Shown here one piece after another: positions 22,441 through 35,769 of a DNA stretch of 64,000 bases. Where the stretch lies: NCBI GenBank assembly GCA_014925825.1, contig JACGCK010000207.1, forward strand, positions 1-64,000, read 5' to 3'. This stretch comes from Pholiota molesta (lineage: Eukaryota > Basidiomycota > Agaricomycetes > Agaricales > Strophariaceae). The notes under the pieces are model-generated. The model made no database searches and was not told where the DNA came from. It was given only the letters and a program-made list of their open reading frames with translations. Position 1 is the first letter of the stretch. Each line of letters starts with the position of its first letter. Both the position numbers and the translations under genes were made by a program.

Positions 22441-22533
22441 TCCGGTACGGGGAATCGAACCCCGAGCTACCGCGGTGGTCTTTTACGACAAAGGAATGAA
22501 AGGCGGTAATGTTAGCCGTTACACCATACCGGA
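22441..22533 (-). tRNA. tRNA-Glu (UUC) with a 22-nt intron
   Basis: On the minus strand the acceptor stem TCCGGTA pairs with TACCGGA. The D-arm holds the A-box TGGTGTAACGG. The anticodon stem ACCGC/GCGGT encloses the loop CUUUCA with anticodon UUC. The T-arm is CGGGG-TTCGATT-CCCCG. A 22-nt intron (22496-22475) lies after position 37, the canonical site for nuclear tRNA introns. The mature length is 71 nt before CCA addition, and no CCA is encoded. Confidence 0.93.
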
Positions 22534-25500
22534 TTACAAGGTCATCAAACATAGAAAAAGGTAGGGATTGATTTAAGCTCGGACAGCGTGGCGATTTATG
22601 ACTTGCAGCCATTCAGAGAATAACGCGCGCGATATACCGTCCAACAGGACAACCATAGTAGAACACATTCTCCTAACATAAGAGAACGCCAACAGACCGG
22701 CGCCAAACTGCGCTCATATGCGCCCCGAACCCAGAGCCTCGTGGACGTGTCATTGTCCAAGGCATTGGTTTCGTCAACATCAAGCAGGTCGTAAGAGTCG
22801 CTTCAACATCCCTAATTTGGTTGCTTAATAGTAAATAGGAAGCGGAATAAAGATTTGCTCAGTCTGACTTTTACGTCAAACCTAAAACATGGAAGTAATC
22901 TACCTAGGTATCGTACGTAGACTCGGAACGAGAACACGTTGAGTGAACAACACTTTTAAATCATGCGCAAGCGCGTCAATTTAAAGGCTACATTGGATAG
23001 TAGAAGGCAGAACATCGTAACATATTCGTGCCAGAACGAGTGCCATTATACAGTGAGAACGCAAGCGAAGCGAAAGGGATATGACAGCAGCAAGTGAGGG
23101 AGACGTCGCCGGAACCAACGTTAGCATCTAGGGAGCGATTCCAATATTTCGGCTGGTATACTAACGCAAAGCTGATCGATCGAGAGATACAGTCAAGGAC
23201 GAAGGGCTAGCGAACAGCAGAGTAAGACTGTATATCAAAGACGTCGATGCAGCATTTTGAAGAGTAGTGTATTCAATATGATTTCCACAGAACCAAAGAA
23301 CACGAGCACGTACAAAGCTAGAAAGCGTTTCCATCATTCAAATTTAGGTACAGTCCGGAAAGTATTCCAGACATACTTTGTAAAGCTGCATCACATCTGC
23401 TTTTGTGCTCGGGTGAATGAGTGTGAACGAATGCTGCCGGACGTGTTTGGATGAGCGTGGTGCTCGGTTTTCCATACGGGCCACGCAAGTGCAATAACGT
23501 TCGAGACTGGTCGAGAGCTAGAGGGCGCGAAGCCAAGATAACAGTGTCATCGTAAAGGAACGGATGTGGCAGGCACAAGAGAGAGAAAAGGCAAAGGTGC
23601 GGACGAAGACAAGATGAACAGTAGGGTTGATTTTGGGGTTGGTTCATCAACGCACGGACCACTGATGTTCAAGCGGAGAATGAATTTTCCCCTACGCAGC
23701 GTTTCCCATCGTCGTCAACGTGATGAATGCAGTCGCAGTGGAATGTTCTGTGTGCAACAATATCTACAGACTATTACATTGTCGATTCCCTTTCTTGTAG
23801 CTTCCAAGGAGCGAGCTTGCGGCATTGGCGTAAGTGAACGGTGCTCGTGGACTAGCGCGCAGCGCTCAGAACCGGTGCATTCAACGTGCGCCTACTGGTT
23901 TTCGGCACTGGGTCGCATAGCTCCCGTGCGCTTTTCGGTTGTCCTAGCTTTTACGAGGGCTTCTCGGCAGTCCTAACTTTCTCAAAGCCGCAACGCGAAT
24001 GGTCAGGCTATCTGTTCCTCGGGCTGTTGCTGGATAACGCATGTCTTAGTTGATTGAGGCTCACTAAAGTGAAATGGTTTGCTATAGCAGCCAATCTCTT
24101 TGCCTCGCCGCTAGGTTTATCTCCATTTCTAAGATCATCAGGCATTGATATTCTTTATGGGTAAAATATCTCGTAGTTCATGGTCTACATGAGGTGCCTA
24201 CCATTGCCATGGACTTCGATATTGAATATTGAATATCGTCAGCAATATTTTTGCGGTGATTCGTCATGCATCTCAGGAACCAGTGGGCATCTTCTTACGA
24301 GGCTTCCACTCGAGGTCTAGAGTGACTAACTCCAAGGCTTTGGCACGCCTCAAAATCGAAGATTAATGGGCATATACGGTAGCTTGAAAACCATATCCCC
24401 AAATCAGTGTCTTTGACAGGGATTTGACGGCTGTTATTATGGATGCAGATACTTTTGGTAAGATTGAGTAGCTGAACAACATAATATACATTAAAGATGA
24501 TTGGTGAATCCGAAGGATAATCCTAAATCCCGCAATCGCCACGTTCGCTTGTCAAGCTCTACCGCGAACAACTGATCCTGATCCGAGTCGAAAAGAACAG
24601 GCTGAAGCTTCTACAACAAGTTGTCAAACTTATAAAAAGCTCAAGACAATCATGAGAATGTGCCACGCTATGTCAAGATGAATATTCCGACACTTTCGCG
24701 TATTGTGGACAGACGAAAAGTGTTTTGGATTCGATTTATTGATATGCTTGGACTAGATAACATCGTAGAGTTTATCTCAGGGGGAGAAGACAAGTGAACC
24801 TATCCGGTTACTACTATTGGTTGATTGAAAAAAGCAAACGATGGAAAGACGAATACCTGATAAGCATAATTTGAGATGGATTTTATCTGGACAAAAACAC
24901 AAACCGGAGAGATCCCGAGCTTTGCATCTTCTATTTGGTGGGTTGATAGCCTGCTATGGCCTTCCCCATGCACGACCATGTGTTCGAAGGATCGAAGCTC
25001 TGATCATGTTCGGCTGTTCGACGTGTCAACTCCAAATCACCCATCCCTTCCGCACTTGTTGACTTACCAAGGCTCCGTCTCTGAGAATTCGGTTTCACTG
25101 TTGCATGAGGTTGCGTGACCTTTACGGTTTTTTGGGGAAGTATAACAATAGCTGAGGTGGGACTGTGATTTCTTGCTGGCTTGAAGGGGATCAAGGTGGT
25201 CAGCCGATTTTTTTTACTAGCTGTGAGTTATGATAGGACAGTATACACTTATGGAATGAAAGTATTGTAATATGGGCAGCGTCCGCTCAGCCATCCCACA
25301 GCTGTCGGGCTCTGTATTTGTCCGATGCCATAATTCACATTTGAGTGATGTCGTTTGTCAAGATCTTTCTCGCCATGATCCCTCTCGAAATCTTCCCTGG
25401 TGTGGAATATCGAGAGGCTCTGCATTCAATGTACTCTCAAATTTGGGATTCCGGGAAGTAGTTATTGCACCCGCGAAATTATTGATGGATAGATAGATTA

Positions 25501-26394
25501 GCCTCTTGTCATAATACTTTACTTGCGCGGCTTCCGCGAAGGTGAGAGATTGAACGGAAACGAAGGTCTCGGCTTCCGAGAGAAAACAGTGCTGTTGCTC
25601 GTCGTTTGTTGCTCCTTGCGCATCATTGTGATCGCTGCAAATATAGTAGACTGATACCCTTTGGAGAGAATCCTGGAGGCGACCGCGGCTCGGGATGGTG
25701 GGCGTACTGCGGGCGTGGCTATTCATGGAAAGATATAAGCAAGCTGACATGTGTGAATACTGTATCACAAAGTAGGTTATACATAGATTAATGAAAAAGA
25801 TGCTGATCTTCTGATGCACAGATGTCCTGAAGCATCTTCAATGAGAGAGAGAAGAATGGTGGCGGCCGGCAAGTTGTGCCAAGTTCGAGCTCGTTTTATC
25901 CTCCTTGTTCTCGTTCTTGCAACTCGTTTGTGGCGACTGGGTGTTTCTATCACACGCGCAGTTAGCAGTCGATAGCAATACTCAATGCTCGATGGACACC
26001 TGGTCGCCGTAGATAATTTTGTATTGCAGTGAATGCTGTAGTAAGATAGCGAAGATAAGATGAGGGAATCTGCCTCCATTCGTCTCAATAGAAAACCCGA
26101 AAATATATAATCTGTAAGTCTTCAATAGGCAAGTTGCCGGCATTCATGTACATCGAAGTTCGAAATACCAGCCGGATCATGAGCAGAACGAGAAATTGAA
26201 TCGTAGCGGATTCTGTGGTCTTCACAATTCATGAATGAAGTTATCGTCTGCCGACTGCGAGCTGTAATCGCCGTTGGATTTAGGTGATCAAGAAACACAG
26301 AATATGGAGAATGAAGCTCTGATTCGTGTTCTGAAGCGTTGAAAGTATCGTTAGCTCTGCAGCGGATAACATGGATCGCACATCTTACCAACTA
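22534..26394. other. gene-poor, AT-rich tract
   Basis: No coding gene could be supported. 22690-22860 resembles the GCGCGCC/CTCATGGACATGTCA part of duplicates A and A-prime. A WTDEK-like peptide near 24700 hints at a decayed DDE transposase but is too short to call. The rest looks like old, mutated repeat sequence. Confidence 0.45.
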
Positions 26395-27970
26395 TCTATA
26401 AATCGACAAGGAGTATTCGGAGTGCAGGATGGAAGGGTCACAGTACACTTGGGGGTGCAAGCAGGTCCGATTGTCAATAATTTAGTAGCTAAATTTATGT
26501 TCTTGCTACCTGTACTAGCTCTATCTTGAATATTGCATTTTCACCGACATTGTTTCTTAGATCGAGTAAGCAACGAACAAATAGTCTCATGGGAGTCTTA
26601 CTTGCATGGACCGAGGTGACAATTTGACGCCCGCCAAAATACAAGGCCTTTAGGAATAGAATATCCATGGTTAATTCGCATTATTGCATATTACTGACAA
26701 ATTGTTATGAAACACGACTGTACGGTCCTAACTTCTCGATACCTCCTCCTGGCAGCTTGTGATTCAGCAGTAAGATGCTTGCTGTAGTGTTTCGAGTAAT
26801 CTCAAGGTATACGAGATGGGGCTAGAATTTAATTTATCGCTGGCCTGTTGCAATCGCGCCGTCCGTCGCACTCTCAGCGCTCTTGCCTACACAGGTAATT
26901 GAAAATTTTAATTTAAGCTGCATCAACATCTCGCTTGTCCTCTTCGGTACTCTTCTAACGCAGCCATCGAATCTGCCCAAGATGTCAGGTCAAATAATTG
27001 ATGATGGATAAGATACCTAGTACGTCTGCCAGCGTTTAATTCGAAAGCAGTTGATGATGCGCGTTCTTGTAACGACGTGTGCCTTAGACGATTTAGCGCC
27101 CAATAAAGACTCTATGTGGTCTAACGGCATAGATTAATGAGGTCGCACAACGCTTATAGTTCGTGATAGTGCCTGCGCCAGGCCCCGAGGTATCGTCTCA
27201 GCTCTCATCACGCTTGTCCAGCGCTCAGATCACCGATTCTTCGATCACGCGCGGGAGCGCGCTGTCCCATTTCTCCCAGTCAATTGATTTTCGACCAGTG
27301 ATGTCCGACTACCATGACGACCTCCATGGCCATCTCTCCGCATCGTCGTCCTCGTCCACACCTTCGTTCGCTGAGCGCATTGGCGTCAATGCAGCCTTGG
27401 CTACAGCTGCACGTCATCAAATTTACTACGTCGCTACAAGGAGTATTCGGAGTGTAGGATGGAAGGCGGTGCAAGCAGGTCCGATTGTCAATAATCTAGT
27501 AGCTCAATTTATGCTCTTGCTACCTGTATTAGCTCTATCTTGAACATCTATTCTTACCGACGATGTTTCTTAAATCGAGTAAGCAATGAATGAATAGCCT
27601 CACGGGAGTCTTGCTTGCATGGATCGAACTGAAAAAATTGACGCCCGCCAAAATACAAGATCTATAGGAATAGAATATCCATGATAAATTTGCAGTATTG
27701 AATATTGCTGATAGTGCCTGTGCCAGGCCCCGAGGTACTCCCATCACGCCTCGCCAGCGCTTAGATCACCGATTCATCGATCGCGCGTGAAAGCGCGCTG
27801 TTTTGTTTCTCCTAGTCAATTGATTTTCGACCAGTGAAGTCTGACTACCATGACGACCTCCATGACCATCGTCGTCCTCGTCCACACCATCGTTCTTTGA
27901 GCGCATTGGCGTCAGTGCATACTCCGAGTTGGCTATTACAGCTGCGCGTCGTCGAATTTACTACGTCGTT
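26395..27970. repeat. array of ~270-300-bp modules (Y - gap - X - Y - X)
   Basis: Module Y (AAGGAGTATTCGGAGT, then AGGTCCGATTGTCAATAAT and TTGACGCCCGCCAAAATACA) occurs at 26395-26695 and 27435-27710. Module X (GATAGTGCCTG, CCAGGCCCCGAGGTA, GTCAATTGATTTTCGACCAG, ACTACCATGACGACCTCCAT) occurs at 27165-27434 and 27711-27970. X plus Y makes a ~550-bp higher-order unit in direct orientation. The short frames in X (MSDYHDDLH...) are disrupted in the second copy, so it is not an active gene now. Confidence 0.8.
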
Positions 27971-29936
27971 CATCGCGCTGTCCCCCAGCATTCACATCCC
28001 CGAAAATGGGCGCCTTCAATGTAGTGTGGTCCATCGACCCTGCCGGTGGTATGCAACGGGTACACTGCACTCCCATGTTATTACCTGTTATTACTTAGCG
28101 GCATGGAGGATGCATGCGGTCGGATACTGGTGGGTCGATTGAAACTCGTACATACGACCATCCATACCCCGCCCTGCGTCTATGACTTCTCTCTAGTGTT
28201 TCTCTCTGCGATTTTAAAGAAGATAGAAGAAAATTCGTCGACGCCAAGCGTTATCCCTGTCTAGCCTCAGCTGGAGTACACATACGAATCGCGTGCCGTC
28301 ATCATCATCAAGAGCGGAGTGATAGATTAGAATTGCCAACAGGCAATCTTCAGGCACATAACGCTCCATTCATTTCATTCATATCACGCACAGACAATTA
28401 AGGAAATGTACATGGATTGGGACGCGTACCCTTAACTGCGGTTTACGAGACGCGGAGGTGGTGATCCCCGTCGCTGAGTCAAATTTTGGAGCGCTTGTAT
28501 CGCAATTTTGGATTGCCATACGTACTTGTGCTATCTACATGTGAATCGTAAGTACATAAAGTAATAAACTTCAGACGCTTGGCCAACAGTAATAAGCACT
28601 TCTACATACATAGGAAAGCTTTCAATTATCCGACTTTACCTCAGTCCGTATGTACCTTAATAACCACAACGATCCTCGCCGAGCGCTTGTCTTGACGCCT
28701 CTTGACGCGCGCGTTTCGTTCCGTGGAGTCCGTTCTCCGCAGGCCAGCGCAGCGCTATGGCCTATGGCCGCCGGTTGATAATGGAACAGGGGAGTGGGAC
28801 CTGGGCCTGGCGCACCGCCACCCAGGGGGTGCGCTTGGCGTTTTTGATGGTGTGACGGCGGCAAATGCGTGTGTTCGATTGGAACGAGGAGGTCAGCCGA
28901 GGGAATGCGGAGGCGCTTTTGACATTGATCTATGTACGACTATGAGAGATTTGGTGGAATTGTGTATGTATATGTACTTATCGGCATTGGGTATGATTTT
29001 TTGTGGACCCGGCGATAGGTAAAAGTAATAGTGATGAGGTATGTTTGACTTGCGAACGTATGTCGGTTTTGTGGCAGGCTAGGGATGGGGTGTGCAGGGG
29101 AGAATACTGGATGCTGGACGCGAGCGAGGGATGCGACAGCGGGAAGAGGTGCATTTGAAGTACGTACAGACATACTCAAGACATACTTAATGTGTGCGAG
29201 GAATCACGAGTGCGCCAGCTGATCATGTTCTGGGTGTCATGTTTTTGATTTCTTGGCTATGGAGAGCGAGACTCGAGTGCGCGAAAGCAAAAGGGTTTGG
29301 AATTTGGCTGTCACGGTTGGCCGTCCGGGGGAGGTGAAGATCTTTATCTACGAACATGCATAAGTGTAGGGATTGTGATGCGGATGGAGATCCAGATATG
29401 TCGTGGATAGTTTACGACATCGTACGCGCAACTGATGGATCAGCGGAGAACGGTTTATGAAATCAGAAAAGGCTTTGACATCGACGTTGTATTTGAAATC
29501 AAGTCGCAGCTTGTTTTCAGAAATGCTTGTGCATTTTGACCAATTTTGACGGACCGCGAGGAGGATGGGTGGAGATAGAGAAAACGGAACAATAAACGGG
29601 AAACGCGAGAGAAAAAGCCAGAGTGACATGTCGCTGACAGGGACCCTGCAGTGGCTGGTCATGCATAACTAAATAAGGACTGATGAGAACGGCCTTGTGC
29701 TGTGTTGGGAGCCTGTCGGGGGCGTGGATTTCGGGATTGGGGATGGGCGAAGCGGCCGTAGGACAGGGAGCTGGGATCGGTACCGCGCGCGAGGCTAAAT
29801 GGGCGAGCCCGGCGGGCTGGCGGTGGGGGGCCCGAAAGAGCGGGATTGCAACTCCGCCGTGAATCCCAGATCGGATCAGGGATTGCGTTTGAGGGTCAGG
29901 CACCCTTATATGGGACCCCCCGTCTGCCTTCTGCCC
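27971..29936. other. intergenic and probable 5' region of the zinc-finger gene
   Basis: No gene is supported between the repeat array and the transcription-factor start. The last few hundred bases become GC-rich and probably hold its promoter and leader. Confidence 0.45.
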
Positions 29937-30655
29937 ATGGACCACGACACGTCCCCTGATCACCCTCCCCCTGATCACGGCGCCCCTCCTCCACCACCCA
30001 TGGCTACGATGGTCGCCAGCGGCAACGCCCCCAACATGCCAGGCCCCCTCGGCCCCGCCGCCAGCAAGCGCTACAGGCCCGCCCCAGCGAAGACCTTCCA
30101 GTGTCGCGGATACGGCGAGTGTCGCATGGTTTTTTCGCGGAGCGAGCATCTCGCTCGCCACATCCGGTGCGCCCTTGCCCCTTTCCCCCCTTTTTTCTAG
30201 CCATCATGTCTCATTCGTTGCTGCGCAGAAAACACACGGGGGAGCGTCCGTTCTCGTGTCACTGCGGCAAGCAATTTTCGCGGCTCGACAACCTGCGCCA
30301 GCACGCCCAGACCGTGCACAGCGACAAGCAGGAGCAGAACGAGCGCATGATGCGCGACCTCACCTCCCTCCACGCGACCATGGCCGCCGCGAACAAGATC
30401 GGCTCCACCAGGGGCGCCGCGCGCCGCGCCTCCAACTTGCCCCCGCTCGCCCTGGGCCCGTCTACCAGCATGGGCAGCAGCGCCCAAGGCGAGCCATCCC
30501 CCAGCGACACCCTCAACTTGATCAAGCAGGAGGACGGCGGGTCGATACCGATGCACCAGACGCAGCAGCGGCCGGGCACGAGCACGGGGTACGAGGGCGA
30601 TATGAACTACGGGCACTCGCCGTCGTGGAATGTTCAACAGAATGAGATGGAAGTC

Positions 30656-30687
<32 letters not shown>

Positions 30688-30699
30688 CTCGCACCATGC

Positions 30700-30747
<48 letters not shown>

Positions 30748-33127
30748 ACACCATCAGCAGCAGCACCCGCAAGACACCCGGCGGCCGTCGGGCCAACACT
30801 CCTTTCGCGCCGACCCCAGCCAGTCCTTTCTCGCCCCCCACTCCGCCTCTTCTCAGCCCGCCCACCCCTCCTTCCGCGGCTACCCCCACTTCGACGGCGC
30901 CCTCAACGCACGCCCCTCCTCCTCATCCTCTCGCCCACCCACCTCCTCCGGCCAGTCGCTCCCACCCCTCGCAGCCGTCGTCTCCGCGTCCCTCCCCTCC
31001 CCGCCGCTCCCCGGCGCCCCCTCATCCCAGGCGCAACACCAACACCAACACCAACACGGCTACGGCGCCCAGGCGCAGCAGGGCCACTCCTTCCCGTTCC
31101 CCGGCTCGCTCGCGCTGCGCCGCCCGGGCACGGCCTCTTCCCGCCCGGGCACCGCGCCCGCCGGCGGCGCCCCCACCGCGTCCGCGTCCTTCTTCAATGA
31201 CTCTGGCCTCCTGCCCCCCAGCTCTGCGGCGAGCAAGTACAGCGCGTACTCCAGCCTCACCGCCGGCCTTGGCGGCAGCGGTGGGAGCCTTTTACACAGC
31301 GGCTTCGGTGGTGGTGGGGGCAGCGGGCGGGCGTCGTCCGGCGGGCTCAGCGGGTTCGGCTTCATGGCCGGATACGATGGAGGGCCCGGGCAAGGAGGTG
31401 GGGGTGGGAGCCCGACGGGCGGGGCGGGGGAGCAGTCGCCGTTCTTCTTCCAGCCGCCTGCGCTCGAGACGTCGCCCCCTGCCGCCGCCGCTGCCAACAA
31501 CAACAACAGCAACAACAACCCGCGGAAGCGCGCCTTCGGCGCCCCGGACGGGCCGTTCGAGCACGATGCGCCCGCCGGGCGCGAGCAGGGCCTACAGGGC
31601 GGTGCGGGCGGAGGAGGGGGTGGAGGGGGAGGGGGGTATGAGTACGGCACGGAGAGTAGGCCGCAGTCGAGACGGCTCTCGGTTATGGAGCTGTGCAATG
31701 ATGATGCGCAGCGCCAGCAGCAGCACGCGCACCAGGTTACGCTTGCGAGTGCGCTTGCTGCTGCTGCTGCAGCTGCTGGCCCTGGCGCTCCAGGAGGCGA
31801 GCGCGAGCGATATCCTGGAGGCGGGTATTTGGCTGCCCATGCTGGACCTGGCGCGTTTCTGCTACCAGCAGCAGGTGCAGCAGGTGGTGGATATGGCGGT
31901 GGCTATGGCGGCGCAGCGGGTGCAGGTGGCGCAGGCGGAGGTGGGGGATCGCGCCCGACGACCTCGTCCGGCCTCGTCTCCTCCGCCTCCGCGCTGCACA
32001 TCTTCGACCACGACGACGGCGGGGGCGCGTCCGGCAGCAGCGGCGGGTCTAGCCCTGGGGTGTACCGCGGCGCTGCACACGCAGCAGCAGGCGCAGATGG
32101 AGGCGCAGGAGGTGGGTATGCGGTATCGCCGGCGCCCTCAGGCGCAGGCAGCCACTCGCCGCCAGGCGGCGGCTATCCAGCAGCAGGCGGGAGCGTATAC
32201 GGCGCAGCCTTCCGCGGCATACCCGTCCCCGCACCCGGCGCCGCATCCCCCGCCCTCAGCGCCCTCAGCGCGCACTCCTTCAGCGCGCACCACCCCCACG
32301 CCCAGCTCGGCCGGCCCACGCCCACGCCCTCGCCGCACCCCGCCGCCGCGCTCTTCCCTACCACCACACCATACGCGCTCGCCGCCTCGCCCGCGCTCAG
32401 CGTGTACAGCGCGCACCCGCAGCCGCAGCCGGCGTCCGCGCCCGCCGCGAGCCAGCAGTTCCAGTTCGCGGTGGCGGTCGCCGGGGCGGGGTCGCCGACG
32501 TTCTCTGGTGCCGGGAGCTCTGTGGGGTCGTATGCGAGCCCGAGGTCGCCGCTCAGTGATGGGTCGGGTGGGAGCGCGAGCCCGTTCTCGCCGTATGCGC
32601 AGCCGCAGCACCTGCAGCATCAGCACCACCTGCATCACCAGCACCACCAACAGCACCAGCACCAGCACCACTCGCACCAGCAACAGCAGCAACAACACCA
32701 GCAGCAGCAGTATGCCGTTCAGTACGAGCAGCACCACCAGCATCAGCAGCACTATCAGCAGCAGCAGTACGCCGCGCCGCGCGTGTCCCCCGTGGAGTAC
32801 GCCACCCCGTCCCCGTCCCCCGCCGCCAGCAGCGCGCACTTCGATCCAGGGTACGAGTACGACGCCGCCCCGCGCGGGCACTTCCAGCAGCAGCAGCAGT
32901 ATGGTGGCGGCGGTGGCGGGCAGCACCAGCAGCTTGGACATGATGGGCATGGGCATGGGCCTGGAGGTGGAGGAGTGCGGTATGGCGCTGCTGGGCACGG
33001 GCATGGGCATGGAAATGGGCAGCGGTATGGCGTGGTGGGGCAAGGGCATGGACATGAGCAGCATGATGCCCAGGTGCGCATCTCCGTCTCGCCGCACGCG
33101 ACGCCTACTTTTGGAATGAGGGTGTAA
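29937..33127 (+). CDS. C2H2 zinc-finger transcription factor (Usv1/Rgm1-like)
   Basis: Two exons (29937-30166, 30229-33127) encode 1042 residues; the phase-2 intron of 62 bp splits finger 1. Finger 1 has C56, C62, H75 and H79 with the signature [16 protein letters not shown]. The linker KHTGERPF follows. Finger 2 has the unusual C87-x-C89 spacing, then [15 protein letters not shown] (H102, H107). The SRSEHLARH and SRLDNLRQH recognition helices match yeast Usv1/Rgm1-type repressors that read AGGGG/CCCCT-like stress elements. The rest is low complexity: a pure Gln tract around residues 225-260, Gly-, Ala-, Ser/Pro- and His/Gln-rich blocks, typical of disordered regulatory tails. The ATG chosen is the first after the leader with a good context; a longer frame starts upstream at 29799 but lacks conserved sequence. 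Confidence 0.85.
30657..30760 (+). repeat. CAG/CAA microsatellite coding polyglutamine
   Basis: Two CAG/CAA runs separated by a His/Ala interruption encode polyglutamine in the transcription factor. Further CAG/CAC-rich stretches lie at 32600-32770. Length polymorphism between strains is likely. Confidence 0.85.
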
Positions 33128-35769
33128 GGCTGGTGCGTGCGTGCGTGGCTTGTACGCGACGCCTACTTCTGGAATGAGGGTGTGAGGCGCGTGCGTGCGT
33201 GGCTTGTAGGAGGTTTCGTTTTTTGGACAGCGCCGCCGGATGGACTCTGTGTGTGTTGTGTGTGTGTGTGCAACTATCTTGTATATCCCCGCGATCGCTC
33301 CGCCCCTACGCTCCTTTTCGGATTCGTTTTCTTCTTTCGTGCTTTGTTTCTTCTCTCTTTTTTGGGTCCTGGGTTCGTTATGGATTCGCTTTTTTCCTTA
33401 TACAAGTAATTATTCGTGTGTGTCGTATTCCATTTATCGTTCCTTTACCACCGCTTACCCTATTCCCAAGTCTGTGCTGGGTGCCCCCCACATTCTTTTT
33501 ATTCATGTTTATTCCTTCGTTCCTTTTTTGTTTGCTTGGTTTCTCGTTTCGTATCTACCGCATGATACCGCCCACACTAATTATCCTTCCGATTATTAAG
33601 TACCTATCGTCCAATCTACCTAACCCAACCAACCCAAATGTTGCATCCCATATTATTTCGTCAAAATGTAGTTTTTGAATAACCTGTTTCGCTCGCTGTT
33701 GTTTTTTTCCATGTCATTTCTTTTACTTTCCTTAAAGTTCTAATACATTATTCTACTCTATGTCTTGGTTACTCTTTCATTCTTAAGTACTATCTATCAA
33801 TGTATCGTCGCTCGTTAGTCTCTTGGATTTCTGTGGGCCGTGCAGTTTGAGAAGCTTTGAAATTGAATCAATTGTCCTAGTCGCTCGTGGGTTTCCTTCG
33901 TCTGGCGGCACTTGAGATTTCAGTTGAGATTGCGTATCGGTTCTAACGAAGTCGTCTTGCATTCGATACGTTGGTTTTTCGCACTGCGCAAAGGGAAGAA
34001 GCCTTCTGGTCTTCGAATTCTAGCAACCCCAGTATGCCGCCTCTTCAGTGATCATGCACGGTGGCACGCGGTCCTGTCAGCGAGCTTGGTATTTTGAGAC
34101 GCCTTGACTTGCATTCAATCCGCCACACGGCTACTTGACGGTGCCGGTGAGAGCGGTGGATATGTCTGGCTTCGACGCGTTTCGCACCTTGTATTGGGCG
34201 AAAACGGCACTGCCATACATACCATCCTGCTGCTTCGAAGTTCGAATGCGCGGAATGTGTGCCAGCCGGTCTATGTCCGTCTGGCCAATGGGAGTGGGAG
34301 GATGTATGTTTACCCGTCGCATCCTCAAGTCCCTCCCATCCATCGCCAAATCCTCTGGAATGTATCAGCGCGATGCACGACAGGATGCTTTTTGACGAAG
34401 TTGTACAGCATCAGCCTGCCACTGGAGGCTAGACCATGCATCACATCGCTTCCGAGGTTATCGGTCTGACTAGCGGATCAAGAACAACAAAAGTGGAGGC
34501 GAGCATGTCGTCGGGAGCGTGTGAGCTCGAGACCACATGCCACGCAAAAACACACAGGGTTTTTTTTTTGCGAAAGATGGATGAACACTGGATGAACAGA
34601 GAGGCCGATTATCGTTGATGATGCCCGTTTGCATCCAGACCGTGCATCTAGATTCTCGTCCATGGATAAGAATCAAGAAATCGAGAGCTGAGAGGACGGG
34701 AGGAAATCTTATGGATCTAAACATATACGCTCTTATGAACCTAAATAGGAGAGGAGCGCTGGGGTGCCTGCTGGTACCTGCAGATCGCAACTTAATGTAT
34801 AATTGACTTCAGGTACTTGCTCCTCGACTGCATTCGCAGTGCCTGGCCACTGCCAATCACAATCGTTGTTCCGTCGCATCGGCCCCTGGACAGTAATCAA
34901 GAATGTGGCTGGAGGGTTCTATGGGCGCCAGCGGCCTGCAACACCGTCCCGCTCTTCTATTGATTCCTAAAATTTCAACCAATAACATAACGTAGTCTGG
35001 GCTCTGGTATCGTACTGATGTACATTCGGTATGTAATTCGGAGAATTTTGTTTTGGAATAATTAGATTCCTCACGATCTCCATATTCCCATGCAGCTTCG
35101 GATCTCAAGTGAAATCCTAAAATCAAGGTCGCCGTGATTTCGTGAAAAGATGTGCAATCTGCGTCCATGACCAATCGGTCGTTGCTCTAATCTGCTTTCT
35201 GGGTTTGGATGGCCGCAATGTGGTAACTAAATGGTTTCGTACACAATTTCTATTGCTATCGCTTTCATATCCCTGATAATACCTTTGAGATAGTGTTCGG
35301 AGAGTGTGAAGTCTCGTGGACAGGCCGATGTCAACCATTCATGATGTGGATCAAGCTGTCGGAATTATTCGATGATAGATTAAACACATATTTACTAAGC
35401 ACTTGTACATGTACCGCAAGTTTACACCTGTGAAAATCATCAGGAATCTATGCGATAACCCAAGATCCAGAATTCAGAACATGCATAGATTGTCGGTCAA
35501 TCGTTCAATGGATGTACCTGAGCTCGGTCCCGCGAAGTATGCAGGCCAGAGTGCAGCGAAGTGCCTGCTGACCGGCTACCATTCATACAGAACCGACACG
35601 TTATGATCAAAAATATACACAACAGATCTGGGGAATAAATTACATATCAAAAATCAAAAATCGTTCCGTTAAGGAACGGCTACGGAAAGAGTGATCCACG
35701 ACAAACCGAAGGCGCGAAAAGAGCGAAACATGAGATAAGCAAATATGCACGTATAGCGCTACACATAAA
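33128..35769. other. intergenic, no gene supported
   Basis: The T-rich stretch 33290-33740 looks like the 3' UTR and flank of the transcription factor. A near-duplicate of the coding end (GCGACGCCTACTT then GGAATGAGGGTGT) at 33157-33184 is a ~57-base direct repeat across the stop codon. Beyond it I find only short, unconvincing ORFs. Confidence 0.5.

Noticed and set aside
24660..25070. Possible Tc1/mariner transposase remnant (VLWTDEK-like peptide)
   Set aside because: One short motif in a frame broken soon after by stops. No second or third catalytic acid and no terminal repeats could be found.
30630..33119. 829-codon open frame overlapping the zinc-finger gene in another phase, and 319- and 212-codon frames on the opposite strand
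   Set aside because: They are by-products of GC-rich, CAG/GGC-repeat coding sequence. Only the frame with the zinc fingers has a start, splice junction and recognisable domains.
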